64,000 nucleotides of DNA from Juglans regia (lineage: Eukaryota; Streptophyta; Magnoliopsida; Fagales; Juglandaceae): positions 24,936,270-25,000,269 of the forward strand of contig NC_049903.1 of NCBI RefSeq assembly GCF_001411555.2, read 5' to 3'. Positions 24,104-36,254 of the stretch are shown here, one piece after another. Made by a program: the position numbers and the translations under genes. Positions within the stretch are counted from its first letter, which is position 1. Each line of letters begins with the position of its first letter. The notes under the pieces were generated by a model. It had not been told where the DNA came from, made no database searches, and saw only the letters and a list, made by a program, of their open reading frames with translations.

Positions 24104-27100
24104 CTACACTGTAACCATATCCTCTCCCGTGCTCTGTGCTGCAAAGTCTGCAAGTTTTTTCCACGTCAGCTCCCGTTGTTCTTCCACCTCTCTGGCCCTG
24201 CCCTCATTCTCTACATACTGCCTCTGGCACTCTTCAAACAATTCAGCATCCATTTCTAAGAACATTTTCCGAACATTGACAGTCAGTCCATGAACTGCCT
24301 GGTTCCAGTGACTCTGAATATTCTTCTCCAATGCCTCGAAGATAATTGGAAGTATAACACCCCGATTCTGGGCAATTAAGCTCACTATATGCTCATTATT
24401 CCAAAAAAAGAGTGCTCGTTCTGCAACCTGCAATGCAAATATACCTAAGCCAAAACTTCCAAGGAAGTGAAGCTTTTTATTTTAACAAAGTGAAAAGCTA
24501 AGGCCTAGTTTGCTTACACAAGTTCTCTAAATTTTTAATTTTCTTTTCTTTTTTTTTTTCAAATCAAACCAAACATCTTCAACTCTCGAAAAAATTCTAT
24601 GTCAACTTTTCAGCTTTTCATCAAAATAATGACAATTATAGAACTTTCCAACTCTACCTATTTATATTTACTACCTGGAAAAATTACAGAAAATCTACGT
24701 AAAGTTAGTTTAATATTCTTACCAATGCATTATGCAGTCGTCATATATAGGAAAACAAAATATTTGATGATAAAAGATGGCTGAAAGGTATTACTCAATC
24801 TTCAACAAGATAAGTTAATATTAAGTAATGACCATAAGCAGCAGAGACCAGCCACTGAGTGCTTCATCTGAACTAAGAGACTCCAAAAGCATAGAAAAAC
24901 GAGAAAGACAAAAAGACATGGAGTGTTCAAGCTTGAAAAGACACAATCGCCTACTGGGGGAAAAAGAAAACAACTCTATATATCTGCATTTCAGACTCAG
25001 TTCTTGACTTGTGTTGATAAAGAAAGTGCAGGAATGGATAAATTGAAAAACTGTGAACCTCTCCTAAAGACCTTACAACACTGATCACTAAAGCTGTTAA
25101 AATACAATAAGAACAGGATAGAAGAATCATACATACCATAAGTAAAGTTCCAAATAGGCAACCATTGGTGATCATGTTTCGAAAGATGATGTAAACTAAC
25201 TAAGATCAGATCACCCATTTACTCATAACTCGCCAACCAACACTTCAAACTGGACATGATTTCCCTCAAGCAGGTTGTTTCCTTTTAACCTCTTACTTTG
25301 TTTTTGATAAGTTCCTTTTAACCTCTTACTTTAAACATAAATAAGGATCATCTTCTCTAACACACGAGTGTGTGCATGCACATACATATGTCCATTTGAT
25401 ACTAGACAAAATAAAGTATATGGAACGTCTTCTCTAACACGTGAGTGTGTGCACACACATACATATGTCTATTTGAAGACTGTCTAGCATTGACAAAATA
25501 AAGTATTCTGACATGAGACATACTAAGGACAAACAGTATGTTTGCCAGTAGTGGCTTGTGGATGGTAATTTGTGGATCTGCGGTTAAGAATTTAGAAGAA
25601 AGCTTGGGTTTGTACAATGTATTAATTTTTTTGATAGGTAGGGTTTTGTACAATGTATTATGGATTCAAATAGTTGAATTTTGATGGATGAAAGAAGCAG
25701 GAAACAAGGGCAATCAACTGGCTACAGTTTTCTGGCCGCAATAAAAGGCTGTACTTTTAGAATGCTTGGGCATCTTTGGGTAACAAAACCCTCTTTGAAT
25801 GGAGAGGGGCTTTTGAAAATTTAGAGAGCTTTCGTTACCAAACATAAAATATCAAGAGTGTAAAAACTCCCTAAGATTTTCAAAAAGACCAAAACTCAAC
25901 AAAAATCTCCCAAACCTAATTTTAAAAAAACAAACACCACACAATGGGCCCGAAGATCCAGCCGCCCTTGGTGGCCAAAGGAGTCACTACCACCATGAGG
26001 CAATCGAATCTGGGCCGCCATAGTGGCCAAACTTACAAGCAGCCCAATCTGGGCAGCTTGTGGTGGCCAGAGTCTCTAGGCACTAAGAGCAGCCCAATCT
26101 GGGCTGCCTCTGGCTACCAAGGGTGGCCCAATTTGGCCGCCTTTGGCTATAGTTTTCAGGCCAACCCATGGCGGCAGCCACCACAGGGTGTAATTTTGTA
26201 TACAAATCTGAATTCATAAAATTTCAGGAAGTAGATTGATGAATCACATTAAAAGTTATCTTGACCCTAGATTCCTAATGATTTGACCTTCAAGACCGTA
26301 TGAGCATAATCTAATGTCTACAACATCTCTCTAAATCAATAACCAAGGAGCACTTCCCCAACAAGGCCATTGACCCTCGTTTAAACACATTTCAAAATTG
26401 TACTTCTCCAATACATTAAAAGAAAGCATGAAATAAGCCTAAGCAAACAAAAACTTTTGTAGCTGGGCAATCTAAGATGAAGCAATTAAGAAGTGCAAAA
26501 GGAAATTAGCATGCGGATACTGCAGAAAAAGGTAAAAGAAAAATGGGAGAATTGAGCCTAAACAGAGTTGAGACAGTTTCTTTTGTGGGATATAGAAGGG
26601 CACGGGTGAGAGAAATGGTAGTTATAGCGTTCCAAAAAAGAGAAATTATACGGAAAAAAAAAATCCACAGATTTCCGAAGATGAATGCCCTCATGGACGA
26701 GCTCAAAAGATTCTTCTACAGCACCTTATTTTTCTGGGCTACTGTTATTGACTTCAATGGGATTAGTTTTCATGATTTTCTTGTATCCATTTCTAGTTCC
26801 TAAATTGTAGATAGGTGTTCTCCTTGTATACCTACACTATTCTATTAATAAAATTTTATTTTACCTATAAAAAAATGAATGTCCACATCAAACAACAACA
26901 TTGCCCTAAAATTCTATATAATAATGCCATTCAACATGCAAAGATTCAAGACTACATGACAAGTTCCACAAAAGCAAAAAGAAAGAAGAAATATGTATGA
27001 ATGAAAGTATAAAAAGGGCAGAACTCACTAACTAGTCAGCAGAAACAAAATCTTAGGCAATATTTTCAATTATGAAACCTGAAAATGAAAGCTATTGAGG

Positions 27101-28257
27101 CAGCGGGCAATCTGTCTGAAAAGAGGAACCATGCAGCGCTGAAATTCGGCAGATTGTGTAGCTTCCAGCACTTCCTCAAGTTCTCCAAGGAAGAGAACTT
27201 CCTTCTGGCAGTTGGTGACGGGCCAGTACTTCAACAAACCCCTGATAACAGTATCAGCCAGCTTGTAATCTTTCTCGACGAATTGCGTAATGCAATACGA
27301 GAGCTGCTGATGGTACAATGCAATGGGCTTAGGCTTATGCAACGGTATAAGAGCACGAACCAGAAACAACTTATGCTCCTCTTTCATCGGCAGGGCAAAC
27401 CCGTTAATTATACTTCCCAGAATCTCCAAAAGCTCCCCGATACCACTGTGCCTGTCCGTTTCATAAATGAACCGATAAAATATATTATTGATCGCCTTAC
27501 GAATAAACGGGCGATGCACCATGAACTTCCCATAGATACGGTGCAGAATTGTCTTCAAATACTCCCTCTCCCGAGGATCCTCCGAGTCAAACAAATCCAG
27601 GAGTTTTAGCACGAACCAATGATCAATGTACCGTTTGGCTACCTTCGTATCGGTATCAGAAGACACCACGTATCTCAACAGCAGCTCATATACTAGTTGC
27701 AAATGCGGCCACGACGGCTCCAAATACGGTTCCTCCTCTTCGGGATCGGTAGTTTCCTGGCCGGTATTCTCATGGGATGCCGGGGGCAGGCACCGGAAAA
27801 TGTTAACCGATACCATTTTTATCATCTCCTCCTGACACGTCTCGGTGATTTTCCCCGAACCGGATTGTATGAAATCAACCAACTCTAAGAGGTTTTGCCG
27901 CTTGATTTCTTTCTCTCGGACCGACTTCAAGGTATCCGAGAAATCGAACTGGAAGCAACATATCTGTAGTTTTCGGATAAACAAGCTCTGGCGTTCCGAG
28001 ACGGGTACGTCACGGAACAACGGGAGGGGATCAACGGTGCCCGACGGCGGGGCCATAGGCGGAATCGCGGTGGGACCGCCCGAATTGGGGCCCAATGTCG
28101 CCGGGCCAGCCCGGGACGCGTGGTTCACGACCACATTGGGGGTAGAAACCGACCCGGAGTTGCGGCCCCCGGGCGGGCCGTACCCGTATGCATAGGGGTC
28201 GTTCGCGTCTGACTTAGAGGGCTTCCGGTGGCCGGCTTTTATGATTTTCTTGAACAT
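24104..28257 (-). CDS. PP2A regulatory subunit B' (B56), alpha/beta type
   Basis: Targeting subunit of the protein phosphatase 2A heterotrimer; it binds the A/C core and selects substrates. The coding exons are 27079-28257 and 24104-24427. The junction is CAG|GTTTCA ... ttgcag|GTTGCA, phase 0, and gives 500 residues, the usual family length. The start [16 protein letters not shown] is the typical B' alpha/beta N-terminus, so I prefer it to the in-frame upstream start at 28311. Residues 17-76 are a Gly/Pro-rich disordered arm. The B56 HEAT-like core runs from [13 protein letters not shown] (about 78) through [34 protein letters not shown] (the substrate-groove region with HRIYGKF), [15 protein letters not shown] and, in exon 2, [17 protein letters not shown] and [17 protein letters not shown]. 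The tail is short and acidic. The reading frame is intact. The 2651-bp intron holds repeats and no second gene. Identification is secure; alpha versus beta is not decided. Confidence 0.96.
24428..27078 (-). other. Large intron of the PP2A B' gene
   Basis: It contains a duplicated 'gtgtgtgcatgcacatacatatgtc' type segment of about 60 bp at 25368-25410 and 25440-25475. A GC-rich stretch at 25944-26180 repeats 'gcccaatctgggc' and 'gtggcca'. A short A/T-rich unit lies at 26810-26880. ORFs here have no recognisable product and are not spliced into the mRNA. Confidence 0.6.
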
Positions 28258-28746
28258 GTTTCCCTGGATGCAGCAAACCCTAACCCTAAGGCTAATAAGC
28301 CAACCCCCCAAGATCGCGCTGGATTGTGGAGCTTCAGGATCAAATAAAAGCGAGCTCGTGATTGGACGGTGATCGTGGAAAATGATGAACCGGCATGCAT
28401 CGAATCATTGCCCTAGGCTCCTTTGTCATGATCAATACGCGAGACTTCTTCCCTGTAGCCGCCGTGAATGAAATGAAAAGGGGATGGATCTGATAGAGGA
28501 ATTGTACCGAGCTTTTGTATTGAATCGGACAGGAGTTTGAACTTACCAGATCGATGTGACGAGACACCCGAGTAGGAATGCCGGCGCGTTGATCGGACGT
28601 GCGGCGGGTCCCGGCGTTCCAATGAGAGAATTCAGAATTGAGAGTGAGAGGAGAAAAGTTGGGGCTATAACGAAACGAAAGAGAGCACAAAACAAGAAAA
28701 AAAAAAATATGAAAATGAATGATTGCATATAAATGCTTTTATAAAC
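28258..28746 (-). promoter_or_regulatory. 5' UTR with intron and TATA box of the PP2A B' gene
   Basis: On the minus strand a TATA-like TTTATAAAAG lies at 28736-28746, with a second AT box (tttatatgc) next to it. The leader is rich in CTCTC up to a consensus donor CTG|GTAAGT at 28546, and an acceptor gcatccag|G lies at 28264, six bases before the ATG. That gives a 283-bp 5'-UTR intron. Leader introns are common in plant B' genes and often raise expression; here that is inferred only. Confidence 0.7.
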
Positions 28747-31409
28747 TGTATATTTTTAGAGTAACGAACCCTTTTTTTTTTTATTTTATCCCAATAAACT
28801 TGACTTTTCCTTGCACACGCACCATATTTTTGTTATATTATCTCCTTTTTAGATAATTATATTTTAAATTATCCAAACAAATAATTTAAGGTGTAAATTA
28901 GCTAATGTTTCTAATAAATTATGCTATATAGTTTATACTACAATATGTCACAACTTTCCATATTTTTATATCTCTAATGCCATTTTAATTTAATATTTTT
29001 TCATATCATCCATATCATTTGTTAGAAACGTGAAATTAATAATAAATAAAATACAATGTTCTAACTTCTGTCCATGCCAAATCTTAGAATCTTATCCACC
29101 TACTGCATGCTACCGTTGTAACCTTGCAATAAGGTACAAAGACAATGCAATAAATTATAACGTTCAGCCTCCTTATTTTTGGCCTATTTGTAAGTTATTA
29201 TATATAACCTTTAATGATAAAAGTTACTTACGCACATTATGGGCCTGTTTAGGGTTTTCTTAAAAGAGTAATATTAAGTATAGTTTTTAAACGAGGACTG
29301 TATTGTAAGTTTAGTTAATTTTTTTAAAGTTTTTTTAAAATTATAATAATATTCTTATTAAAATAGTACTTTTTTTTTCATTTAATGAAGGACTTGCACG
29401 TGCAGTCTCCAAATAGGGACTGTAAATAGAATTTATCTATCTTAAAAGTTTTAAAAGTGTTTAAATAGTTTTATAAATTTTTTAATGAAAAAATTAGTAT
29501 CTGGTGTTACGTATTAAAGTACTTTTTAATCTCAAATAAACTAAATATTATGTTTTCCTCAAACGTACTTTTCCGGATTATCCGAAATGTAGTTTAAATT
29601 TTAAAAAAATTGTCAATAGGTGAAAATATCTATACAACTTTCAGATAATTAAAACTTTCAAACTTTTAAACATATAGTCATAATTTTTAAAAGATCAAAT
29701 GATCTTCATTTCTACCTCAGAATAACTTTTTTAATTTGTTTACAACAAGTGTAATAATACGTTTAAAAATGCTTTAAATATATAATTATCAAACAGTAAA
29801 TAACTTTTTAATAATAGAACTTATTACTTAAATTATAAGTTATAAGCTCTAAAACTATAAATAATATTTCATATATTTCTTACCGTAATCACAAACATGC
29901 ACTATATTAAGAGCCCTAAATCTTTTTCACCATTCAAGCGAAGCTTGTTAGATTTTTTATTTTTTATTTTTAACATGAAAATGAATTCTGTTACTTTTTT
30001 TTTTTTTTAAGTAGTTTGGACTTTTAAGATAAAAATGAACTGTGTTACTTACAAGTCTATATAAAAACACTACTTATTGTTAAATAAGATTTCTATTCTC
30101 AAGTTGGTATGTAAAACATACTTAATAAAAAACTTATATGGCCAGGGACAGAGTCAGAATTTATGTAGTGGCAGAGCCATAGGATATATAAAAGTTTGTA
30201 TATAATAAAAAATAAAAGATTACTTAAAAGAATGCATAAGTATATAAGAAGTTTTAAATTTGAATGTAAAATAAAGTAAAAATATTTAACATTCCAATTG
30301 ATCTCAATGTTCTTTTAACAAATAAAGATAATTAATTATCACAGTCCTTATGATCAATATATCCTTCATTTATTTTATTTCGAAACTTTATCTCAAAAAT
30401 ATTAAAATCTAAAAAATTTCATTTTATTTCAAAACCTGATCTTAACAATATTTATGATTTAAAGTTTTTGGCTTGTCTTCAATTTAAGTTTTCAAAATAA
30501 AGGCAATGAAAATGACTGATCATGAAAAGTCTTATCATGATATTCAGAACTAATTTAAGCATACATACAACATAATAAATCAAATTCAAATTATTTTATT
30601 TACATGGTGAATCAATGAGCATATATATGATTTATGGAAAATAAAACATATTTAGGATTAAAAAAAAATGAACATTTAATAGTATTTTATTTTTATTGTT
30701 ACATAAATTTATTTTAGATTAATAAAAAAAAAAAAAAAGTGGAGCCATGGCCCCCCACCCCCAAAATTCTTCCTGTATGGCATAATTTGATTTGGAAACT
30801 AAATCTTAACATCTGATCTTATAATTTAAATGATACAGATGGTATATTCTGCACTCCGAATTGAGAATGATTACCATCAAGAGTTAAGACTCAAATACTT
30901 TTTTTTATTCAAGCTAGTTCAACATCAATAGGGTTTTGTATATCAATAAGCAAGCTTCCAAATAGATTTTTTTTTTTTTCCCATAAAAAAAAAGAAATAA
31001 GAGCAAGGGAAGCACATTATATCAACTCAAATTCTTATATAAACTTGAGGATTTTAAGTGGTTGAGAAACAGATACGTAAAATGAGTTACAAGAAACTAC
31101 AACATTTATTGCTACTTCTATGAATTTTTGGATAACATTAAATACTCAATAAATGTTGTAGACGATTATGCCTCACCTCATGTGTCTACCTCTACCTGAG
31201 TGAAGACTCTCAAGCTCAGTCATTCAAATTTTGAAAATTATAAAAACTCAAAATCAAGTAGCTAATCTTGATATTCTTTTTAAACATTTTATTTTATTTA
31301 ATATGCTAATTCCATTAAATCTAGTATTGTTTTTGTTGATCTGTGATATACACAGAGAAATTACACAGGAAAAAAGATGGAGGGCAAAACTAATGTATTA
31401 TTAATGTAA
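28747..31409. other. AT-rich intergenic DNA
   Basis: No gene or RNA seen. At 30128-30180 and 30740-30780 there are phrases (agtcagaatttatgtagtggcagagccat; gtggagccatggccccccac) typical of the ends of common plant non-autonomous repeats. They suggest one element of about 650 bp, but I could not find a target duplication. Poly(T)/poly(A) runs occur at about 29992-30010, 30661-30669 and 30968-30980. Confidence 0.4.
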
Positions 31410-31664
31410 GAGTATGACTATTTTGCCGTCCAGATTAGCTCGCTCAATTTGACTGCTAGGCCAAATGTGTGTTTTTATTTTTTTCTCATTTTTCTTTTGA
31501 TATTTTTTTAACATATTTAAATATTTTTTAAAAATAAAAAAATACATCAATACACTAAAAATTACTTTCTTAATCATTAAGTAAAAGCAAATTTAAAAAA
31601 AAAAATTAAATACACAAGCGGTCAAAGTGAGGGGGCAAAGTGGGGGCAAACTAGCATTTTCCAC
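31410..31664. mobile_element. 255-bp MITE with 8-bp target duplication
   Basis: The flanks TAATGTAA at 31402-31409 and 31665-31672 are identical. The ends are long, imperfect inverted repeats of about 45 bp: the left has 'tgactattttgcc' and 'ctcaatttgactgct', and the right, reversed, has 'tgctagtttgcc' and 'ctcactttgaccgct'. The middle is A/T-rich. No coding capacity. The 8-bp duplication fits hAT, but the termini are not the canonical TAGGG form, so the superfamily is not certain. Confidence 0.8.
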
Positions 31665-31900
31665 TAATGTAAATTAGTTTTGCCATTTTTCTGTCCGACG
31701 TTTTTTATTTTGGTTTAATAAATTTAGTTCCACAAGTCTTAGGAATAATAGCATCAATCATCGAGGCCGGCCTTTACATTGCTAATTCATAAGACACTAA
31801 TAACTTGTGTTTTGAAAAAAGAAAAGATAAGGTAGATTTCGGATGATACATTAAACAAATGTGTTTTGAGTTCATTTATCATTAGTTAGAAAAGTTGTAG

Positions 31901-32560
31901 TGTTAATGTTGTGTTTCGTATGCCTAGACAAAACTCTAGCAATTCGGGTTGGGATCTTCACATGCGAACACAAAGAAGAAGGTGGGCTTGGGGTGGTCCG
32001 GGAAACCTCCAATGCCTAAATTAGCCGGAGTGTTTAGAGCCTTGTCCTTTTAATCATAGAGTTCAGAAAGTGTTCTTTGTACCTAGGATGTAGCTTTTAT
32101 ACGAGGTTGAGAGGGAACATTTTGTTCCTCGTGTCAAGGTTAAGTCGTCCCACCCACGTCTATCTTAGTTTGGGTATTTGATGCGACGTGATCTTCTGAG
32201 GTAAAGATTTCAACGTGGCATGACTCCTAAGATGATGCACTTAATGCGGCATGGCTTCCAGAGTGTGTCGTGGCGGTGGGGGAACGGCACGGTCACTTCT
32301 GGTCCCCTCCATCAGAGAATGAAGGGTCATCCGCGTCCTCCAATTACCTATTGACGTAAGTCCTTTAATGCTAGGTGCAACAGGGGATATCAGAGTCAGC
32401 GTGTCCCATCTGTCCCCCTTATCTAGCTTCCCGTGCTACACATCCTCCTTCCTCTGATGCAACCTTGAGGGCTGGACCTTGTTGGAAATTCTAGGGCCTC
32501 AGAAGGGTGAGACCTGAGCTGTAACGGGTCCTAGCTTTGGGCCCAGGCCCAATTTGAATG
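31901..32560 (-). repeat. Element A 3' LTR (left copy)
   Basis: Pairs with 42980-43640. The inner element end reads, on the plus strand, TGTTAATGTTGTGTTTCG here and TGTCAACATCGTGTTTCG in the partner; all four differences are transitions. The TATA-like box equivalent lies near 32092-32104 (gcttttatacgagg). Confidence 0.8.
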
Positions 32561-32840
32561 GGCCTTGGGGAATATCCCTCCGAGTTACCTCAACAATCCT
32601 TGTTTCAGTAGGAATTCCATTGTTGTTGTTTACTTTTCTTCTTCTTTTTCTTTTGTTTTTTTTTTTTTTGCGGCACACTTTTGACGGACCTGGTGTGCAC
32701 TTGATTGCACCCGTTGGGCTCCCATTGCATGGGCTAATCGAATGACAATTCCTCTCCCACGTTGCTTTATGTAGCGTGTATAACGGGCTTGCACATCGCT
32801 TCTTGCACATTACCTGGGACAGCTCAACTGACGTGGGGGG

Positions 32841-32850
32841 CTATTTAAGC
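32841..32850 (+). promoter_or_regulatory. TATA-like box ahead of the element A antisense ORF
   Basis: CTATTTAAGC in a G/C-rich context (gggggctatttaagccccc), 226 bp upstream of ATG 33076 and followed by a pyrimidine-rich leader. It lies between the LTR and the ORF and points against the LTR promoter. Confidence 0.45.
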
Positions 32851-33075
32851 CCCCATTTCCCATTTATGGTTTGTTTGCCTCTATTCTCTTTCGGTGTCTT
32901 AAAACTTGCTTTATTGCTTCCTTTCTTCTCCATTCCCTTTTCTCCTTCTTTCGTGACCCTAACCAGGTCTATTCTCTCCTTCTTTTGTGACCCTGATGTT
33001 CGACGCCCTGGTGACGACGACCCATCACTAGCTCGTGAGGCGTCTTAATCCTTGGAAGGTTCCAACTAGAGATCG

Positions 33076-35878
33076 ATGGTGACTTCTGTGACTCTACGGT
33101 CATTGAAGGCCTCCGATGATTTCCCAAACTCCATTGTCCTGGAGAGTCTCTGGGCCCATGGAGGGGCCGTGGATCTCGAGCGCTATACCCTGGTATGTTT
33201 ACTAGTGGATTGCGGCTCCCTTTCTGTAGACCGGTCTGCGAAGTTCTAGACTTCCTTGGCCTGGCCCCTACGCAGCTCCACCCCAATGCGTGGAGAATCT
33301 TGGTGTGTTGCTGCATCGTCTGGCATAGGGCATTGGAGGAGGTCAACCCTGAGCATCCTAACCTCATCGCTTGGGAGTTCCTCTTGACCATAATATCCTG
33401 AAGCACAAGGGGAACATCTGTAGCTTCCGTTAGCACCCCCAGTAGGCTGTGGCCTGGTTAGAGCAACAATAGAACCGAATTGGAATGGGAATTCCCTACC
33501 AGGTAGACTATACGAAGGGAGTATCATGTGCTGGCCATATGGGGGTCGTGCCTGAGGACAAAGAAGTCAGACCAAAGGTGACTCCCACAAAGGCGAGTAG
33601 GCTAGAGATTGTGCGAGCCTGGGCCAAGGCACACACGGATGAAGTTCTCTTTTAAGCCTTATTAACCGAAGCCAACATAAGGCTATATTTGCCGCCACCC
33701 CCCCCCCCCCAACCCCCCCCCCGACACAAGCCGTCGCACGTAAAAATCGCAAGTGCCCCTCGAGCTCGTTGCTAGAGGGGAAAGGGAAAAAACCTAGGGT
33801 GAGGGATCCATGGATAGTAGTTTTGACTCTGCTCCATTGCCTCCTTCTGGACAGTCTTCCCTCTCCATCTTACTCAGTCACCCCAAGCCTTCTGCTCCGT
33901 ATTGAAGATTGTTGCTCTCGTCCCGACACCTCTGGTTTCTAAGACCGTACTGCTTCCCACCCTGCCGAGCAAGGCGGGGGCTACTAACGCACCCCAGGAA
34001 GTCCATGCAACTCTCGAGACCGCCAAGGTCCCTATTCAGGCCGTGGTCCCCCCATAGGTTCCTCCAATTACATCTTCTTTCGTCCCTCTTGGCAAAGTGA
34101 GGGTAGTCGAGACCCTTATGCTAGACCAGGAGAGGCTTTCGCTGTACTTCTACGGGGCTCTCTTGAATCCCGCCCTAAGAGAGTTTATAGTTTGCATCTT
34201 GTTGCCCGAAGTTAACATTGATACGATTTTCTACTTGAAGGTTGTCGAGGTGAGTGGTGTGAGGTTTCTAGTTGCCAGGGACTAGGAGAGGGCTGATGAT
34301 CTTGGCAAGGGAAGGGTTTCTATCCCTGAGTCCCCATTTGAATACTCTTCCAAATACGAGGTTGCCTCTGCGAAAGCCCCCTAGAGGTCGAGTTCGAGGC
34401 TACGATGATTGGAGGGAAAATTGAAGGGAGGTGGAGAGTGAGGCTGGGAGGGTTTGACCGTCTAACCCTGACCTGGGGCCAGGACGGTTTTGATAGGGGC
34501 TAGTGAAATCTCACCCGCTCTGCTAGAGACTGAGGCCAGGATGGCATTAATGCAGGCTGGGGAAGATCTGGTCATTACGCCTGAGTTGGAGGTTGAGATT
34601 CGGTTGGTGGAGATTATTGAAGTCTCGCCCACGCCACTTAAGACTGAGGCAGTAATGTTAGGCTCATGTGGGAGTAAACCTCCCACTGGCGACGACTTGG
34701 GGTGGGTGCTGGAGCAAGTCCCATCCGCTAGTCCAAGGGGAGGTTATGCCCACGAGGAGCCGGCATCCGAAGTGGCCAGGGACCAGGTCAATGAGCCCAT
34801 ATCAGAACCTGAATGTTGTGTCGAGGCCCACCCTCACCCTGAGGGGCAGGGGGTCCGGTCTTGGATTCCCTTTCACCTCACCATCAGTCGTGATCAGGGA
34901 GGGTGAGAGAGGAGTCTATTTGAGAAATTGCTAAGTCGCTTGGGGACCTCTTCTTCAGGGTATGTTTTTTCGTGCCGCTTTCGCTTTCTCTTTCTTTCTC
35001 CTTAGTTCACCTTAAATGACCTAACCTCGTTTTTCTTTTGTGGTAGGTGGCAGAGCAGCTAGTAGCTTTCATTGTTGATGGCCAGGGAGCTCTGGAGGAA
35101 GAGAATCGGGTGCTCCATTCTTTGGAAAGTCTAGCCTTGCGACACACCAAGTGGGAGAGGGAGGAGAATGAGGATTTGGAGGAGGCAAAAGAGGATGGCC
35201 CAACTTCTTCTGCAGAAGGCCACGCTCAAATTCGATCTCGCCAAGTCACGGGAGGAGACCAGGCTGCATCGACTTGAGGCTGTGCTTTGAAGGTAGGCGC
35301 TGGAGACCCTGTAGGAGTCACTGGACATCCAGGTAGTGGAGCTGGAGAAGTTGTGGGAGGAGGACTTATAGTTGGGCGAGAAATGCGACTCTGACACTCG
35401 GTCATACAATTGGCTTAATAGGGAGTATGAATCCTTCTCCGACTCCTTGAAAAAGAAAAAGGAGTCCCTCAAGTCTAAGTCGTAGCAAGTGAAGGACTTA
35501 AAGGTCGAGGTTGTTCTGGCCCGCACCAAACAAGAGAAGACTCAGGCGGTAGCCAAACTGGCCGAGGTGGAGCGTCGGCTAGCCGCCAACAACATTATTG
35601 TCAAATAGTTGCTGAGTGACTTGGCAGATGTGAATGACGTGATCCCTCACCTGGAGGCTCAATTGAAGTAGGCACTGTTCGTCCGAGACGAGGCCTGGAC
35701 TTAAGGTTACATAAAGGGCTTGAAGAGGATGCGGAATCTTGTGCTAGAGAATCGGTAGGATGACTTAAGGTCTCTTGACCTGGAGACCTTACCATCGGAC
35801 CCACAGGCGCTGGCGCATATCATCTTTATAGGCCCAGATTTGATGTCTAGCACCTTCCCAAACAACCTTGTCGGCTGA
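33076..35878 (+). pseudogene. Element A antisense ORF: Transposase_28-like, spliced, coiled coil
   Basis: Broken coding sequence on the strand opposite to pol. It begins at ATG 33076 (MVTSVTLRSLKASDDFP; SIVLESLWAHGGAVDLERYT). After a frameshift it reads FTSGLRLPFCRPVCEVLDFL and GLAPTQLHPNAWRILVCC, which match the Pfam family 'putative gypsy type transposon' (Transposase_28) as I know it. A Glu-rich middle follows (34.49-34.93 kb). A GT-AG intron of 87 bp (34960-35046) has a pyrimidine-rich end. Then come QLVAFIVDGQGALEEEN and a long coiled coil (LAEVERRLAAN; KDLKVEVVLARTKQE). The end is near SLDLETLPSDPQALAHI. Stops at several points show decay. Function is unknown; extra antisense ORFs are known from Tat-lineage gypsy elements. 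The same layout is found in element B. Confidence 0.75.
33700..33722. repeat. C homopolymer tract
   Basis: Two C runs, about 10 and 10 bases, separated by AA. They fall in the decayed antisense ORF and break the frame. Confidence 0.85.
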
Positions 35879-36254
35879 CTTTCCATTTCCTTGTAGCCCT
35901 TTTTGTACCATACTTTTTTTCTTTGTACTTTGTATTTATTCGCACTTTTTTTTTGCGCCATGTATTTGTTTGCGCCCATACTGTGTATGTTAATGACATT
36001 TAGCTTCTTCTCGTTTCATATTCTTTATTTTCTTCTCTCCCTTTATCACTTTTTCTTTCCTCTCTTAGTGTGTAAAACAACTCGAATTAACCGTCACCAT
36101 TAACCTGACCTTAGATTTACAAATAAACAAATCAAGCCTAGAAATTTACAACTTGGGAACTTGTAAATTTGTAGGCTTGATGGTTAGATTCATAAGACTC
36201 GAGCTATGTGTAGGATTTATAAACTTGATGGCCTTGCCTTGCAAAATTTTAAAC

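Noticed and set aside
25944..26219. Pro/Gly/Trp-rich ORF in the PP2A intron
   Set aside because: Lies inside the intron, reads a local GC-rich repeat, and is on the opposite strand to the gene.
27085..28195. Several plus-strand ORFs over the PP2A gene
   Set aside because: They are shadows of the highly conserved minus-strand B' exon; their products match nothing I know.
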